From contig CANLNT010000001.1 in the NCBI GenBank assembly GCA_947492825.1, positions 2,666,001 to 2,730,000 of the forward strand: a stretch of DNA of 64,000 nucleotides, read 5' to 3'. A program made the translations under genes and the position numbers. This DNA comes from an uncultured Paracoccaceae bacterium (GTDB lineage: Bacteria; Pseudomonadota; Alphaproteobacteria; Rhodobacterales; Rhodobacteraceae). The notes under the pieces are model-generated. The model saw only the letters and a list, made by a program, of their open reading frames with translations. It did not search any database and was not told where the DNA came from. This document shows positions 1-9,055 of this stretch, piece after piece. Each line of letters begins with the position of its first letter. Position 1 is the stretch's first letter.

Positions 1-1
1 C

Positions 2-868
2 GCGCTTGCGGCGCAACAGGCCGAAGTGGGGCAATTGCTGGGTGTCTTGCAAGCGATGGGCCGCGCGCCTGCGCCGCTGCTGCTGCTGCACCCCAATGGC
101 CCCTTGGGCACCGCGCGCGGCGGCATGATCGCCGCTGACGTGACACCGGCGCTGCAGCAAAAGGCCGATGCGCTGGCCGTCCAACTGGAAGAGCTTGCCG
201 CACTTTATGCATTGCAGGAAAACGCCGTCGACACGCTGGCCGATGGGTTGCGCGGCGCGCAAGACGCGCGGTCGCGCCTGTCGGCTGCCATTTCCGACCG
301 CACAGACCTGCCCAGCCGATTCTCCGACGATCCGGTGCAAACAGCGCTGCTGCTGGCCAGCACAGAAACGCTCGAGGCATTCGCCTCGACCCTGACAGAC
401 GCTTTCCTGTCGGATACCGAAAACGCCGCCGCCGCAACCGCCACGGGCGACCTGCCGCTGCCGGTGCAGGGCCAGCTCTTGCGCCGCTTCAACGCGCCCG
501 ATGCCGCAGGCATCACCCGCCCCGGTGTGATCCTCGCCGCGCGCCCCCGCGGGCTTGTCACTTCGCCCACGGCGGCCACGATCCTGTTTCGCGGCCCGCT
601 TCTGGACTATGGCAATGTGGTGATTACCGAACCGGCGGCAGGCGTTCTGTTCGTCTTTGCCGGTCTGGCAGAGGTCTACGGCGACCCCGGCCAAGTCATC
701 CCCGAAGGCACACCCCTTGGCCTGATGGGCGGCGATCAGCCCACAGTTGACGCGATTTTGACTGAAACGGCGGGCGCTGGGGGTCCCGGTGCCACACAGA
801 CCCTTTATCTTGAGGTCAGAGACGGGCAAAGTCCCGTGGACCCGGGTGCATGGTTTGCGCTGGAATGA
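2..868 (+). CDS. EnvC-like murein hydrolase activator (5' end outside window)
   Basis: The reading frame is open from the first full codon at base 2, so the N-terminus lies upstream; the GTG at 26 is internal. The visible ~288 residues hold a coiled-coil-like part rich in Ala, Leu and Gln, then a C-terminal LytM/M23-type beta domain (from about residue 195) with YGNVVITEP and LYLEVRDG. Active M23 peptidases have a Y-A-H-L segment and H-x-H in these places. Both are missing here, as in EnvC, which activates periplasmic amidases rather than cutting peptidoglycan itself. It ends 12 nt before ctpA and is probably cotranscribed with it, giving a small cell-wall/envelope operon. The family call is firm; the partner amidase is unknown. 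Confidence 0.85.
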   Translation, partial: ALAAQQAEVGQLLGVLQAMGRAPAPLLLLHPNGPLGTARGGMIAADVTPALQQKADALAVQLEELAALYALQENAVDTLADGLRGAQDARSRLSAAISDRTDLPSRFSDDPVQTALLLASTETLEAFASTLTDAFLSDTENAAAATATGDLPLPVQGQLLRRFNAPDAAGITRPGVILAARPRGLVTSPTAATILFRGPLLDYGNVVITEPAAGVLFVFAGLAEVYGDPGQVIPEGTPLGLMGGDQPTVDAILTETAGAGGPGATQTLYLEVRDGQSPVDPGAWFALE

Positions 869-880
869 ATAGGATGTGAG

Positions 881-2224
881 ATGAAGAAACTGATGATGGC
901 CGCTGCTGGCGGCACCGTTCTGGGCCTGGTCGCAACCACGCAAGTGGCAGGCCCGCTGGTCGCACAAGAAGCCGGGCAAGAGGTCAACATCTACGAACAG
1001 CTTGACCTGTTTGGCGATATCTTCAGCCGTATCCGCGAAGAATACGTCGAACCGGTCAACGAAAAGCAACTGGTCGAGGCCGCGATCAACGGCATGCTGA
1101 CCTCGCTTGATCCGCACTCCAGCTATCTGTCCGAAGACGACGCCGCCGACATGCGCGTGCAGACCCGCGGTGAATTTGGCGGTCTGGGGCTCGAGGTCAC
1201 ACAGGAAGAAGGCTGGGTCAAGGTGGTCTCTCCCATCGACGATACGCCCGCCGCTGCCGCTGGCATGGAATCGGGCGACTTTATCACCGCCGTGGATGGC
1301 GAAAGCCTGCTGGGCCTGACGCTGGACGAAGCACTCGAATTCCTGCGCGGCCCCGTCGGGTCAGAGGTGATTATCACCGTGGTCCGCGAGGGCGAGATTG
1401 AACCCTTCGAGGTTTCGATCATCCGCGACACCATCAAACTGACCGCCGTGCGTCACCGCACCGAAGGCAATGCCGTGGTGCTGCGCGTGACCACGTTTAA
1501 CAACCAGACATTCCCGAACCTGCAAGAAGGCCTTGCCGAACAGATCGAGGCTGCGGGCGGGATCGACAACATCGACGGTGTTGTGGTCGATCTGCGCAAC
1601 AACCCCGGCGGGCTGCTCAATCAGGCGGTCTTTGTCTCGGACGCCTTCCTTGACGCCGGTGAAATCGTCTCGACCCGTGGCCGCGACCCGCAGGACGGCG
1701 ACCGCTACAATGCCACGCCCGGCGATCTGGCCCAAGGCAAGCCGATTGTCGTGCTGATCAACGGCGGCTCTGCCTCCGCCTCTGAAATCGTGGCCGGTGC
1801 CTTGCAGGATCACCGCCGCGCGATTGTCGTGGGCACCAAGAGCTTCGGCAAAGGCTCTGTCCAGACGGTCGTGCCGCTGCGCGGCAATGGTGCCATGCGT
1901 CTGACCACCGCGCGCTACTACACGCCCTCGGGCCGGTCCATTCAGGCGCTTGGCATCTCGCCCGACATCATCGTCGAACAACCCCGCCGCGAACCCGAGG
2001 ATCCGGATGCGGAAGAGGATGAAAACACAGGTTTCCGGTCAGAGGCCGACCTGCGCGGCGCCCTTGGCAACGACAGCCTGACCGACGACGAAATCCGCCA
2101 GATCGAAGAAGACCGCGCCCGCGCCGAAGCCGCCGCAGAGCTGCGCGAACAGGATTACCAACTGGCCTATGCCATTGATATCCTCAAAGGTCTGAACGCG
2201 CTGGGGCCGGAAGACGCCGAGTAA
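881..2224 (+). CDS. ctpA: C-terminal processing peptidase, S41 family (CtpA)
   Basis: A 447-residue periplasmic serine protease. The N-terminus is a signal peptide (MKKLMM, then a hydrophobic run to about residue 28). A PDZ domain (about 90-175, GGLGLEV...SGDFITAVDG) precedes the S41 catalytic domain. In the motif GGSASASE the middle Ser is about residue 299, and the catalytic Lys lies in SFGKGSVQ, with the same 25-residue spacing as E. coli Tsp. The acidic tail after residue 365 is poorly conserved in the family. AGGATGTGAG precedes the ATG. The gene follows the EnvC-like gene by 12 nt, a pairing common in alphaproteobacteria and consistent with envelope remodelling. Confidence is high. Confidence 0.95.
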   Translation: MKKLMMAAAGGTVLGLVATTQVAGPLVAQEAGQEVNIYEQLDLFGDIFSRIREEYVEPVNEKQLVEAAINGMLTSLDPHSSYLSEDDAADMRVQTRGEFGGLGLEVTQEEGWVKVVSPIDDTPAAAAGMESGDFITAVDGESLLGLTLDEALEFLRGPVGSEVIITVVREGEIEPFEVSIIRDTIKLTAVRHRTEGNAVVLRVTTFNNQTFPNLQEGLAEQIEAAGGIDNIDGVVVDLRNNPGGLLNQAVFVSDAFLDAGEIVSTRGRDPQDGDRYNATPGDLAQGKPIVVLINGGSASASEIVAGALQDHRRAIVVGTKSFGKGSVQTVVPLRGNGAMRLTTARYYTPSGRSIQALGISPDIIVEQPRREPEDPDAEEDENTGFRSEADLRGALGNDSLTDDEIRQIEEDRARAEAAAELREQDYQLAYAIDILKGLNALGPEDAE

Positions 2225-2234
2225 TCACCGACGT

Positions 2235-2258
2235 GCGGCGCTACGGCAAAAGCGCCGC
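2235..2258 (+). terminator. Hairpin after ctpA
   Basis: Perfect 8-bp inverted repeat GCGGCGCT / AGCGCCGC with an 8-nt loop, 10 nt past the ctpA stop. No T-run follows, so it may protect the mRNA 3' end rather than terminate by itself. It overlaps the end of the small minus-strand ORF at 2241-2315. Confidence 0.45.
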
Positions 2259-2315
2259 CACTGTCGGAATGGTAAAGGCCAGCAGGAAAAGCAGGACTGC
2301 AATGCGTAAGGTCAT
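2241..2315 (-). CDS. Possible 24-residue membrane peptide
   Basis: A short ORF starting MTLRIAVLLFLLAF and ending AALLP then TAG. It is almost wholly hydrophobic with one N-terminal Arg, which fits a single transmembrane segment with a cytoplasmic N-terminus. No convincing ribosome site precedes it, and its last codons lie in the ctpA hairpin. It sits between the convergent ctpA and SARDH-like genes. It could be a real small membrane protein or chance. I do not recognise a family. Confidence 0.3.
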   Translation of the reverse strand: MTLRIAVLLFLLAFTIPTVAALLP

Positions 2316-2445
2316 GGAAACACCGGACAAAAGATAATCCCGTACAGGGTGTACGGAATTTGGTTAACGTAACGTTAACTTCGCAAGAGGCACCCCGCCG
2401 GATGGCGGAATGTCGCCCGATGTTATCTTGACCCGATGCCTGCGA

Positions 2446-4890
2446 TCAGGCTTTCACCCGCTCTGATTTGGGATCGTAAAAGGGCCGCGTCTGCGCCTCG
2501 GCCTTCACGCGCGTCCCCATCACGTCGATCTCATAGGTGCTGCCCAGCATCTCGGCCAGTGTCTCGCCCTTACACGGCACATAGCCCATGCCAAGTGCGG
2601 CCCCCAGATGGTGGCCATAGCCGCCCGACGACAGATAGCCCACAACCTCGCCGTCGCGCACAATTGGTTCATTGTGGTAGAGCAGCGGTTCCGGATCGGT
2701 CAGCTTGAACTGCACCAACCGCGCGTTTAGCCCCGTCTCTTTCTTGCGCAGCACCGCGTCGCGACCAATGAAATCAGGCTTGTCGGTTTTCACGGCAAAG
2801 CCAAGCCCCGCCTCCAGCACGTGATCCTCTGCAGTGATGTCATGGCCAAAATGACGGAACCCTTTTTCCATCCGCGCGGCATCCATCATGTGCATCCCGC
2901 ACAGCTTCAGGTCCATGTCCTGCCCCGCGGCGTGCAATGTCTCAAACGCATGGGCGGCCATGTCGGAACTGACATAAACCTCCCACCCCAACTCGCCCAC
3001 GTAAGTCACGCGATGCACCCGGGCGAGGCCCATTCCCAGCTCGATCTCCTGCGCCGTGCCAAAGGGGTTCGCGTCGTTGCTGAAATCCGCAGGCGACACC
3101 TTTTCCAGCAGCTTCCGCGCATTCGGCCCCATCACTGCCAGCACACCTTCGCCCGCCGTGACATCGGTGATGACCACGTTGAAATCACCCTGATTGCGCC
3201 GCATCCATGTTTCATCTGCCAACCGTGTGGCCGCCGGTGTCACCACCAGAAACGCGGTTTCTGACAGGCGCGTGACGGTCACATCCGCCTCGATCCCGCC
3301 ATTGCGGTTCAGGAATTGGGTGTAAACGATCTTGCCCACATCGACGTCATATTGCCCGCCGCCCACGTGGTTCATGAACGCCACCGCATCGCGCCCCTCG
3401 ACCCGGATTTTCCCGAATGATGACATGTCATACATGCCAACATTGCTGCGGATCGCATTCACCTCGGCGGCGACGTTGCCAAAGAATTTCTGCCGCTTCC
3501 AGGAATACGCATATTCCGGTGTTTGGCCTGCATCTGCGAACCAATTGGCCCGCTCCCAGCCCGCCAATTCGCCCATGACCGCGCCCTGATCCAGCAGGTG
3601 CTGGTGGAACGGCGTGCGCCGGATGCCCCGCGCCGTGGCCTTTTGCAGATAGGGGAAATGGTCCGCGTAAAGAAGGCCCAGCGTCTCTTTCGACCGCTCA
3701 AACAGATAGGTCTTGTTGCCCTGAAACGGCTGCATCCGGGAAATGTCCACATCGCCCAGATCAAACGGCTTTTCGCCCGCATCCATCCATTGCGCCAGCG
3801 CCATGCCCGCGCCACCCGCCGACTGAATCCCGATAGAGTTGAAGCCCGCCGCGACCCAGACGTTATCCATCTCGGGCGCTTGCCCAAGGTGGTAGGCGTC
3901 GTCGGGGGTAAAGCTTTCGGGGCCGTTAAAGAACGTGTGAATCCCCGCTTCTGCCAGCATCGGCAGGCGTTCCACCGCCGCCTCCAGAATCGGCTCAAAG
4001 TGGTCGAAATCTTCAGGCAATTGGTCAAACTCGAAATCGCTGGGGATACCATCCATCGCCCATGGCTTGGCGTTGGGTTCAAAGGCGCCAAGCAGCATTT
4101 TGCCCGCGTCTTCCTTGTAATAGGCGCATTCGTCCGGCACCCGCAGCACCGGCATCTGGGTCAGGCCCGCAATCGCCTCGGTCACGATATAGAAGTGCTC
4201 GCAGGCGTGCAGCGGCACATTCACGCCCAACATCTTGCCCACCTGATGGCCCCACATGCCGCCGCAGTTCACCACCATGTCGCAGGTGATATGACCGGTT
4301 TCCTCACCCTGCCGCCAGTCCACACCGGTGATCCGGCGGCCATCGCGTTTGACACCGGTCACCAGTGTCCGCTCGATCACCTGCGCGCCCTTCTGGCGCG
4401 CGCCTTTGGCCATTGCCAGTGCGATGTTGGCGGGGTCGCCCTGCCCGTCCAGCGGCAGATAGACCCCTGCCGTCACACCGTCGATGTTCAGATGTTCATA
4501 ACGCTGCTTGACCTCAGCAGGGCTGATCTCTTCAACCTCAACGCCAAAGGCCCGCGCCATCCCCGCTTGGCGGAAAATCTCTTCGCGGCGCTCTTCGGTC
4601 AGCGCCACGGTGATCGACCCGCAGCGTTTGAACCCGGTGGCGACGCCAGTTTCGGCCTCAAGGTTGCCATACAGCTCTTGGGAATACTTCGCGAGCTTCG
4701 TCATATTCGCCGTCGCGCGCAGCTGCGCAATCAATCCAGCGGCGTGCCACGTGGTGCCGGATGTCAGCTGCTTGCGTTCCAGCAGCACCACGTCTTTCCA
4801 GCCCTGTTTGGCCAGATGATAGGCGACCGAACAGCCGATAACACCGCCACCGATGATGACGACACGCGCGGAAGAAGGGGGAGTTCCCAT
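2446..4890 (-). CDS. Sarcosine/dimethylglycine dehydrogenase-like FAD and folate enzyme
   Basis: An 814-residue two-part enzyme. Residues about 9-400 form a DAO-type FAD domain (VVIIGGGVIG near the N-terminus; TWHAAG with His49, the position that carries covalent FAD in DMGDH/SARDH). Residues about 430-800 are a GcvT-like tetrahydrofolate-binding domain. Family chemistry is oxidative N-demethylation of an N-methylglycine, passing the methyl group to folate as 5,10-methylene-THF or releasing formaldehyde. It is the last gene of the betaine-type operon, 11 nt after the homocysteine methyltransferase gene. By context I favour sarcosine as substrate, but sequence alone cannot separate sarcosine from dimethylglycine. 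Confidence 0.85.
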   Translation of the reverse strand: MGTPPSSARVVIIGGGVIGCSVAYHLAKQGWKDVVLLERKQLTSGTTWHAAGLIAQLRATANMTKLAKYSQELYGNLEAETGVATGFKRCGSITVALTEERREEIFRQAGMARAFGVEVEEISPAEVKQRYEHLNIDGVTAGVYLPLDGQGDPANIALAMAKGARQKGAQVIERTLVTGVKRDGRRITGVDWRQGEETGHITCDMVVNCGGMWGHQVGKMLGVNVPLHACEHFYIVTEAIAGLTQMPVLRVPDECAYYKEDAGKMLLGAFEPNAKPWAMDGIPSDFEFDQLPEDFDHFEPILEAAVERLPMLAEAGIHTFFNGPESFTPDDAYHLGQAPEMDNVWVAAGFNSIGIQSAGGAGMALAQWMDAGEKPFDLGDVDISRMQPFQGNKTYLFERSKETLGLLYADHFPYLQKATARGIRRTPFHQHLLDQGAVMGELAGWERANWFADAGQTPEYAYSWKRQKFFGNVAAEVNAIRSNVGMYDMSSFGKIRVEGRDAVAFMNHVGGGQYDVDVGKIVYTQFLNRNGGIEADVTVTRLSETAFLVVTPAATRLADETWMRRNQGDFNVVITDVTAGEGVLAVMGPNARKLLEKVSPADFSNDANPFGTAQEIELGMGLARVHRVTYVGELGWEVYVSSDMAAHAFETLHAAGQDMDLKLCGMHMMDAARMEKGFRHFGHDITAEDHVLEAGLGFAVKTDKPDFIGRDAVLRKKETGLNARLVQFKLTDPEPLLYHNEPIVRDGEVVGYLSSGGYGHHLGAALGMGYVPCKGETLAEMLGSTYEIDVMGTRVKAEAQTRPFYDPKSERVKA

Positions 4891-4901
4891 TTTGTTTAAC
4901 C

Positions 4902-5774
4902 TTAAACTATCTCGTGTCCGGCTGCGTTCAACCGGTCAGCGATGGCTGCGATATGGGCCGGGCCGACCTCGCAGCAGCCACCCACAATAGTGGCCCCCGC
5001 ATCGACCCATGACATGACGTGGTCGGCATAGACGTCCGGTGTGAAATCCCGCCGCATTTCCAAGGCATCAACTGTGGGTTTGTCCTTGAGGAAATCCTTG
5101 GTGATCTGGGTAAAACCGTTGGCATATCCGCCAAAGGGCTTGTCGCCTTTGGCAAAGACCGCCAACGCCGCCGGGATCGCCTCGGGGGCAGAGCAATTGG
5201 CCAAAAGTGCCGCATAGCCCTCCAGCGCCACCACCTCTGCTACCGGCTCTCCTGACCGCAACAGCGTCCCGTCTTCGTCATCGACGCTGACCGCCAGCCA
5301 GACCGGCTTCCCCCCCGCTGCCGCCCCTTCAAGGATCGCGCGGGCATGCGCCACAGAGACCACGGTTTCGCAGATAATCAGATCGACTTGGCGGGCCAAA
5401 AGCCCTGCGACTTCAGCGTATAACGGCACCGCGACGTCATGGCTGGGGTGCAGATCGGGCCGGTAGCTTTGTACCAAGGGGCCGATCGACCCCGCCACCC
5501 TGCCAGCGACACCAGACACCTCTGCCAGCGCGCGGGCATACAGCACGGCAAACTGGCCTTCCATCGCCGTACCGGCCAGCCGGTCGCGGTGAATGGCATA
5601 GGTGTTTGTGGTGGCAACCGTCGCTCCCGCCTTGGCGAAGTCCTGATGGACCTGCGCCACAAGTCCGGGGTGATCCACCATCACCTGCGTCGACCAAAGC
5701 GGCGTGGGCCTGTCCCCGGCGCGGTGCACAAGTTCCTGTCCCATCCCGCCATCCAACAAGGTAATCCGGCTCAT
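4902..5774 (-). CDS. Homocysteine S-methyltransferase family protein (BHMT-like)
   Basis: A 290-residue (beta/alpha)8 enzyme that moves a methyl group to homocysteine to give methionine. The N-terminal LLDGGMGQEL is the family signature. The three zinc-binding cysteines are visible: one in LLANCS and two in the C-terminal GGCC. It overlaps the preceding PPOX-like gene by 4 nt (ATGA), and DMGDH/SARDH-like genes lie on both sides. The natural reading is betaine-homocysteine methyltransferase, converting glycine betaine to dimethylglycine, the substrate of the next enzyme. S-methylmethionine as donor is the main alternative. Confidence 0.85.
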   Translation of the reverse strand: MSRITLLDGGMGQELVHRAGDRPTPLWSTQVMVDHPGLVAQVHQDFAKAGATVATTNTYAIHRDRLAGTAMEGQFAVLYARALAEVSGVAGRVAGSIGPLVQSYRPDLHPSHDVAVPLYAEVAGLLARQVDLIICETVVSVAHARAILEGAAAGGKPVWLAVSVDDEDGTLLRSGEPVAEVVALEGYAALLANCSAPEAIPAALAVFAKGDKPFGGYANGFTQITKDFLKDKPTVDALEMRRDFTPDVYADHVMSWVDAGATIVGGCCEVGPAHIAAIADRLNAAGHEIV

Positions 5775-6220
5775 GGATACATCTCCGCAAATTTGGATTG
5801 ATAGAGCGCAATCATCTCGCCTTCGGTTGCGCCATCGTCATAGGGCGGTGTGGTCAGGGGCCGCACATAGCCGACCTCGATCACCACCACCGCCTTGATC
5901 CGGTCCGCAAGATCGCCCCAGACCGCGCGCCACTTGGGCAGCAATGCCGCCATCGCATCGCCCTCCAGAACCTCCGCGCGGCCTTTCACCTCTGCCCCCT
6001 TGCGGGTGAACACGTCGATGAAATTGACCGACACCGCCGGGTTGCGCCCGATATTGGCGACCGTCCCGGCAGAGCGGATGTGCCCGAAAGCAATCCGCGC
6101 GTCATCCAGCACCAGAAACGTCCCCTTGGGTGCCAGCGACGGCGCGCCATCGGCCCCCACCGTGGCGACAAAGCCCAGTGGATGCCGTGCGATCAGGTCT
6201 TTGGTGGCGGCGTCCAGCAT
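5771..6220 (-). CDS. Pyridoxamine 5'-phosphate oxidase-family flavin protein
   Basis: 149 residues with the split-barrel pattern of small PPOX-family proteins (PLGFVATVGADGAPSLAPKGTF near the N-terminus, PAVSVNFIDVFTRKGAEVKG in the middle). Members bind FMN, F420 or haem, and many have unknown substrates. It is locked into the operon by a 1-nt overlap with the upstream DMGDH-like gene and a 4-nt overlap with the BHMT-like gene. Its role in methylated-glycine use is not known; flavin handling is a guess. Confidence 0.75.
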   Translation of the reverse strand: MLDAATKDLIARHPLGFVATVGADGAPSLAPKGTFLVLDDARIAFGHIRSAGTVANIGRNPAVSVNFIDVFTRKGAEVKGRAEVLEGDAMAALLPKWRAVWGDLADRIKAVVVIEVGYVRPLTTPPYDDGATEGEMIALYQSKFAEMYP

Positions 6221-8682
6221 CAGGCCCGAATCCGCGCGTTGTCAGGGTCCCACATCGGCTGATCAGGCTGCACTGTCGCCTTGACACGCGTGCCGTAGAT
6301 CTCAACCTCCAATGCCGTACCCGGCTCCGCCAGATCGGCCCGCACCATGCCCAGGGCGATGCACTTGTCCACCCTGTAACCCCAGGCGCAGGACGTGGTC
6401 TCGCCCACAACCTCGCCGCCATAATGCACCGGCGACATATAAGGCGCATCCGCCTCGGTCGCGCCATCCAGCGTCAGTGTGACAAACCGCTTTGCAACGC
6501 CTTGCTGCTGTTCGGCTTGAATGGCGGCTTTGCCGGGAAAGTCCTTGTCCAGCTTGATGAACCGCTCCAACCCGCCTTCGAGCAGCGAGTAATCCGTGCT
6601 CAAATCGCCCTTCCACGCGCGATAGCCCTTTTCGATCCGCAGCGAATTCAGCGCGTACATCCCAAAGGGCTTCAGCCCCAGCGGCTCACCCGCCGCCATG
6701 ACCGCGTCAAAGACCGCGGGCGTATCTCCCACGGCAGAGTGGATTTCCCACCCCAATTCGCCCGCAAATGACACCCGCACCAGCCGCACCTCTGCGCCCG
6801 CAATCGTGGCCGTCTGATGGGTCAGCCAGCCTTGGCTCAGGTCCGCATCCGCACAAGCCGCCAGCACGTCGCGCGACTTTGGCCCGGTCAATATCTGACA
6901 GGTGAAATCGCGGGTGATATCGGTCAGCGTGAACGCAGCATCGGCTGGCATCCGGTCGCGCAGCACCTCAAAATCGTGCCATTGCGCAGGTGCGGCTGTG
7001 ATCAGCACAAAGCTATCCTCGTCCAGCCGCATCGCCGACATCTCGGTCAGGATTTTGCCGCGCGTGTCGGCAAAATAGATCAGACCGATCCGGCCCACCT
7101 TGCAGATGCCACCAGTGCAATTGTCGCGCAGGAATTGCGCCGCACCGGGGCCCTCCAGCTGAAAGCGCGAGAACCCCGGCAAATCCAGAATGCCCGCCGC
7201 ATCGCGCACCGCTTCCGCCTCTGCCTTGACGCGAGGTTCCCACGGGCCATTGCGGCCCCAGGTCTCTGTCGCCTCAAGCGACGTATCGTCGCCCGCTTCG
7301 GCATACCAATTCGCGCGCTCCCAGCCGTTGTAGGGGCCCATCTGGCCACCCAGCGCGATGATCCGGTCATGCACAGGCGAATGCTTCTTGTCACGTCCCG
7401 CAGGCCACTCCTTGTGCGGAAAATGCATCCCGTATTCGTGGCCGTAGGTTTCCAGCGCCTTTTGCAGACAATAATCGTGATCGGCGTAGTCAGTGTAACG
7501 GCGCGGGTCGACCGCCCACATGTCCTGACTGGTTTCACCGTGGATCAGCCATTCGGCCATCGTGCGGCCCGCGCCGCCGCCCTGCACAATGCCAAAGGTG
7601 AACGAATGCGCCTCATAAGCGTTCTTCACACCCGGCATCGGCCCGATCATTGGCAGGCCATCGGGCGCATAGGGGATAGGGCCGTTGATATTGCGGCCAA
7701 CGCCACCTGTGGCCAGCACCGGAACACGCGCCATCGCGTCCTCGATGTACCATTCCAAACGGTCCAGATCGTCGGGGTACAACTGAAAACTAAAGTCATC
7801 CGGCATCGGATCACTGGGTGTCACCCAATGCGCCTTGCAGTTCCGCTCATAAGGCCCAAGGTTCAGCCCATTCTTGTCCTGCCGCAGGTAATAGCTGCTG
7901 TCGACGTCGCGGATCATCGGAGTCTTCTTGCCATTCTCCCTGGTCCAGGCCTCAATCTCGGGGATTTCCTCGGTCAGGAAATACTGGTGCGACATCACCA
8001 CCATCGGCACCTCGCGCCCGCCAAAGGGCTTGAACCATTCGCCCACCCGCTGGGCATAATATCCGGCGGCGTTGACCACCTTTTCGCAAGTGATGTCACC
8101 CTTGTCGGTGTGCACGATCCATTCGCCTGCATCATTCTGGCTGATGCCAGTGGCTGGGCAGAAGCGTTCAATCCGGGCCCCCAGATCGCGGGCGCCTTTG
8201 GCCAGTGCCTGGGTCAGCTGCGCGGGGTCGATGTCGCCATCCAACGGGTCCCACAAAACACCTGACAGGTCATGCGTTTCCACGAAGGGGTTGTAGATCT
8301 TCACCTCTTCGGGGCTGATCATCTCCAGCGGCAGCCCCATGCCCTGGGCCTGCCCGCAGACCCGCTCAAATTCCTGCCGGCGCTCTTTGGTGTGGCCCAG
8401 ACGCAGCGCGCCGGTCACGTGATAATTCATCGGGTAATCCACGTCTTCGGCCAGCGTGCGATACATCTCCAGCGAATAGCGCTGCATGTTCATCACCGCC
8501 CAGTTCGGCGCAAAGTTCGGGCAATTGCCCGCGGCGTGCCATGTGGACCCCGCCGTCAGCTCGTTCTTTTCCAGCAGCACGCAATCGGTCCAGCCTTCCT
8601 TGGCCAGATGATACAGCGTCGATGTACCCACGACACCGCCGCCGATGATGACCACGCGGGCCGTTGTTGGAAACTCAGCCAT
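6220..8682 (-). CDS. Dimethylglycine/sarcosine dehydrogenase-like FAD and folate enzyme
   Basis: An 820-residue paralogue of the gene at 2446, with the same plan: N-terminal FAD domain (VVIIGGGVVG; STWHAAG with His49 as probable covalent FAD site) and C-terminal GcvT-like folate domain (GFSRFQLEGPGA onward to the end). The two proteins share architecture but differ clearly in sequence, so they probably act on different N-methylglycines in sequence. By order in the operon I infer dimethylglycine for this one. The start overlaps the GFA gene by 8 nt and the stop overlaps the PPOX-like gene by 1 nt. Confidence 0.85.
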   Translation of the reverse strand: MAEFPTTARVVIIGGGVVGTSTLYHLAKEGWTDCVLLEKNELTAGSTWHAAGNCPNFAPNWAVMNMQRYSLEMYRTLAEDVDYPMNYHVTGALRLGHTKERRQEFERVCGQAQGMGLPLEMISPEEVKIYNPFVETHDLSGVLWDPLDGDIDPAQLTQALAKGARDLGARIERFCPATGISQNDAGEWIVHTDKGDITCEKVVNAAGYYAQRVGEWFKPFGGREVPMVVMSHQYFLTEEIPEIEAWTRENGKKTPMIRDVDSSYYLRQDKNGLNLGPYERNCKAHWVTPSDPMPDDFSFQLYPDDLDRLEWYIEDAMARVPVLATGGVGRNINGPIPYAPDGLPMIGPMPGVKNAYEAHSFTFGIVQGGGAGRTMAEWLIHGETSQDMWAVDPRRYTDYADHDYCLQKALETYGHEYGMHFPHKEWPAGRDKKHSPVHDRIIALGGQMGPYNGWERANWYAEAGDDTSLEATETWGRNGPWEPRVKAEAEAVRDAAGILDLPGFSRFQLEGPGAAQFLRDNCTGGICKVGRIGLIYFADTRGKILTEMSAMRLDEDSFVLITAAPAQWHDFEVLRDRMPADAAFTLTDITRDFTCQILTGPKSRDVLAACADADLSQGWLTHQTATIAGAEVRLVRVSFAGELGWEIHSAVGDTPAVFDAVMAAGEPLGLKPFGMYALNSLRIEKGYRAWKGDLSTDYSLLEGGLERFIKLDKDFPGKAAIQAEQQQGVAKRFVTLTLDGATEADAPYMSPVHYGGEVVGETTSCAWGYRVDKCIALGMVRADLAEPGTALEVEIYGTRVKATVQPDQPMWDPDNARIRA

Positions 8683-9055
8683 TCTCTTGCTCCTCCTGCG
8701 GGTCTGCGCCCGGAATGTCGTAATAATCGCCCTTGTCGGCGGTAAAGATGTGGCGGGTCAGGGTCAGCCCGGTCGCGCCATCCACTGCCCCAAGCGACAC
8801 GCCCGTGTCGGGGTCCGCGTCGGATTTCCAAAACAGGAACGACCCGCAATTGGGGCAGAACCCGCGCTTTGCACTGGCGCTTGATGGATACCAGCGCACC
8901 TCGCCCTGCACGGTCAGATCGGCATCCATCACCTGAACACTGGTCCAGTGATGCCCCGATTGCTTGCGGCATTGTCTGCAATGACAGGCCGCCGGTGCGC
9001 GGGCGACAGCTGCCGCCTCAAACGAAACCGCCCCACATAGACATGACCCCTTCAT
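8675..9055 (-). CDS. GFA/CENP-V family zinc protein
   Basis: 126 residues. MKGSCLCGAVSFE, CHCRQCRKQSG and FCPNCGSFLFW give the Cys clusters that bind two zinc ions in the glutathione-dependent formaldehyde-activating (GFA) family. A longer in-frame ORF reaches into the LysE gene, but the ATG at 9055 begins the conserved domain and overlaps the LysE stop by 4 nt. Demethylation of dimethylglycine and sarcosine can release formaldehyde, so a formaldehyde-glutathione role is attractive here. Many GFA-family proteins lack proven activity, so this is inference from context. Confidence 0.8.
   Translation of the reverse strand: MKGSCLCGAVSFEAAAVARAPAACHCRQCRKQSGHHWTSVQVMDADLTVQGEVRWYPSSASAKRGFCPNCGSFLFWKSDADPDTGVSLGAVDGATGLTLTRHIFTADKGDYYDIPGADPQEEQENG

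Noticed and set aside
3523-4899. 458-codon open frame opposite the SARDH-like gene
   Set aside because: Antisense shadow in GC-rich DNA; no domain and low-complexity His/Arg-rich product.
6817-8265. 482-codon open frame opposite the DMGDH-like gene
   Set aside because: Antisense shadow; the minus-strand enzyme has complete motifs.
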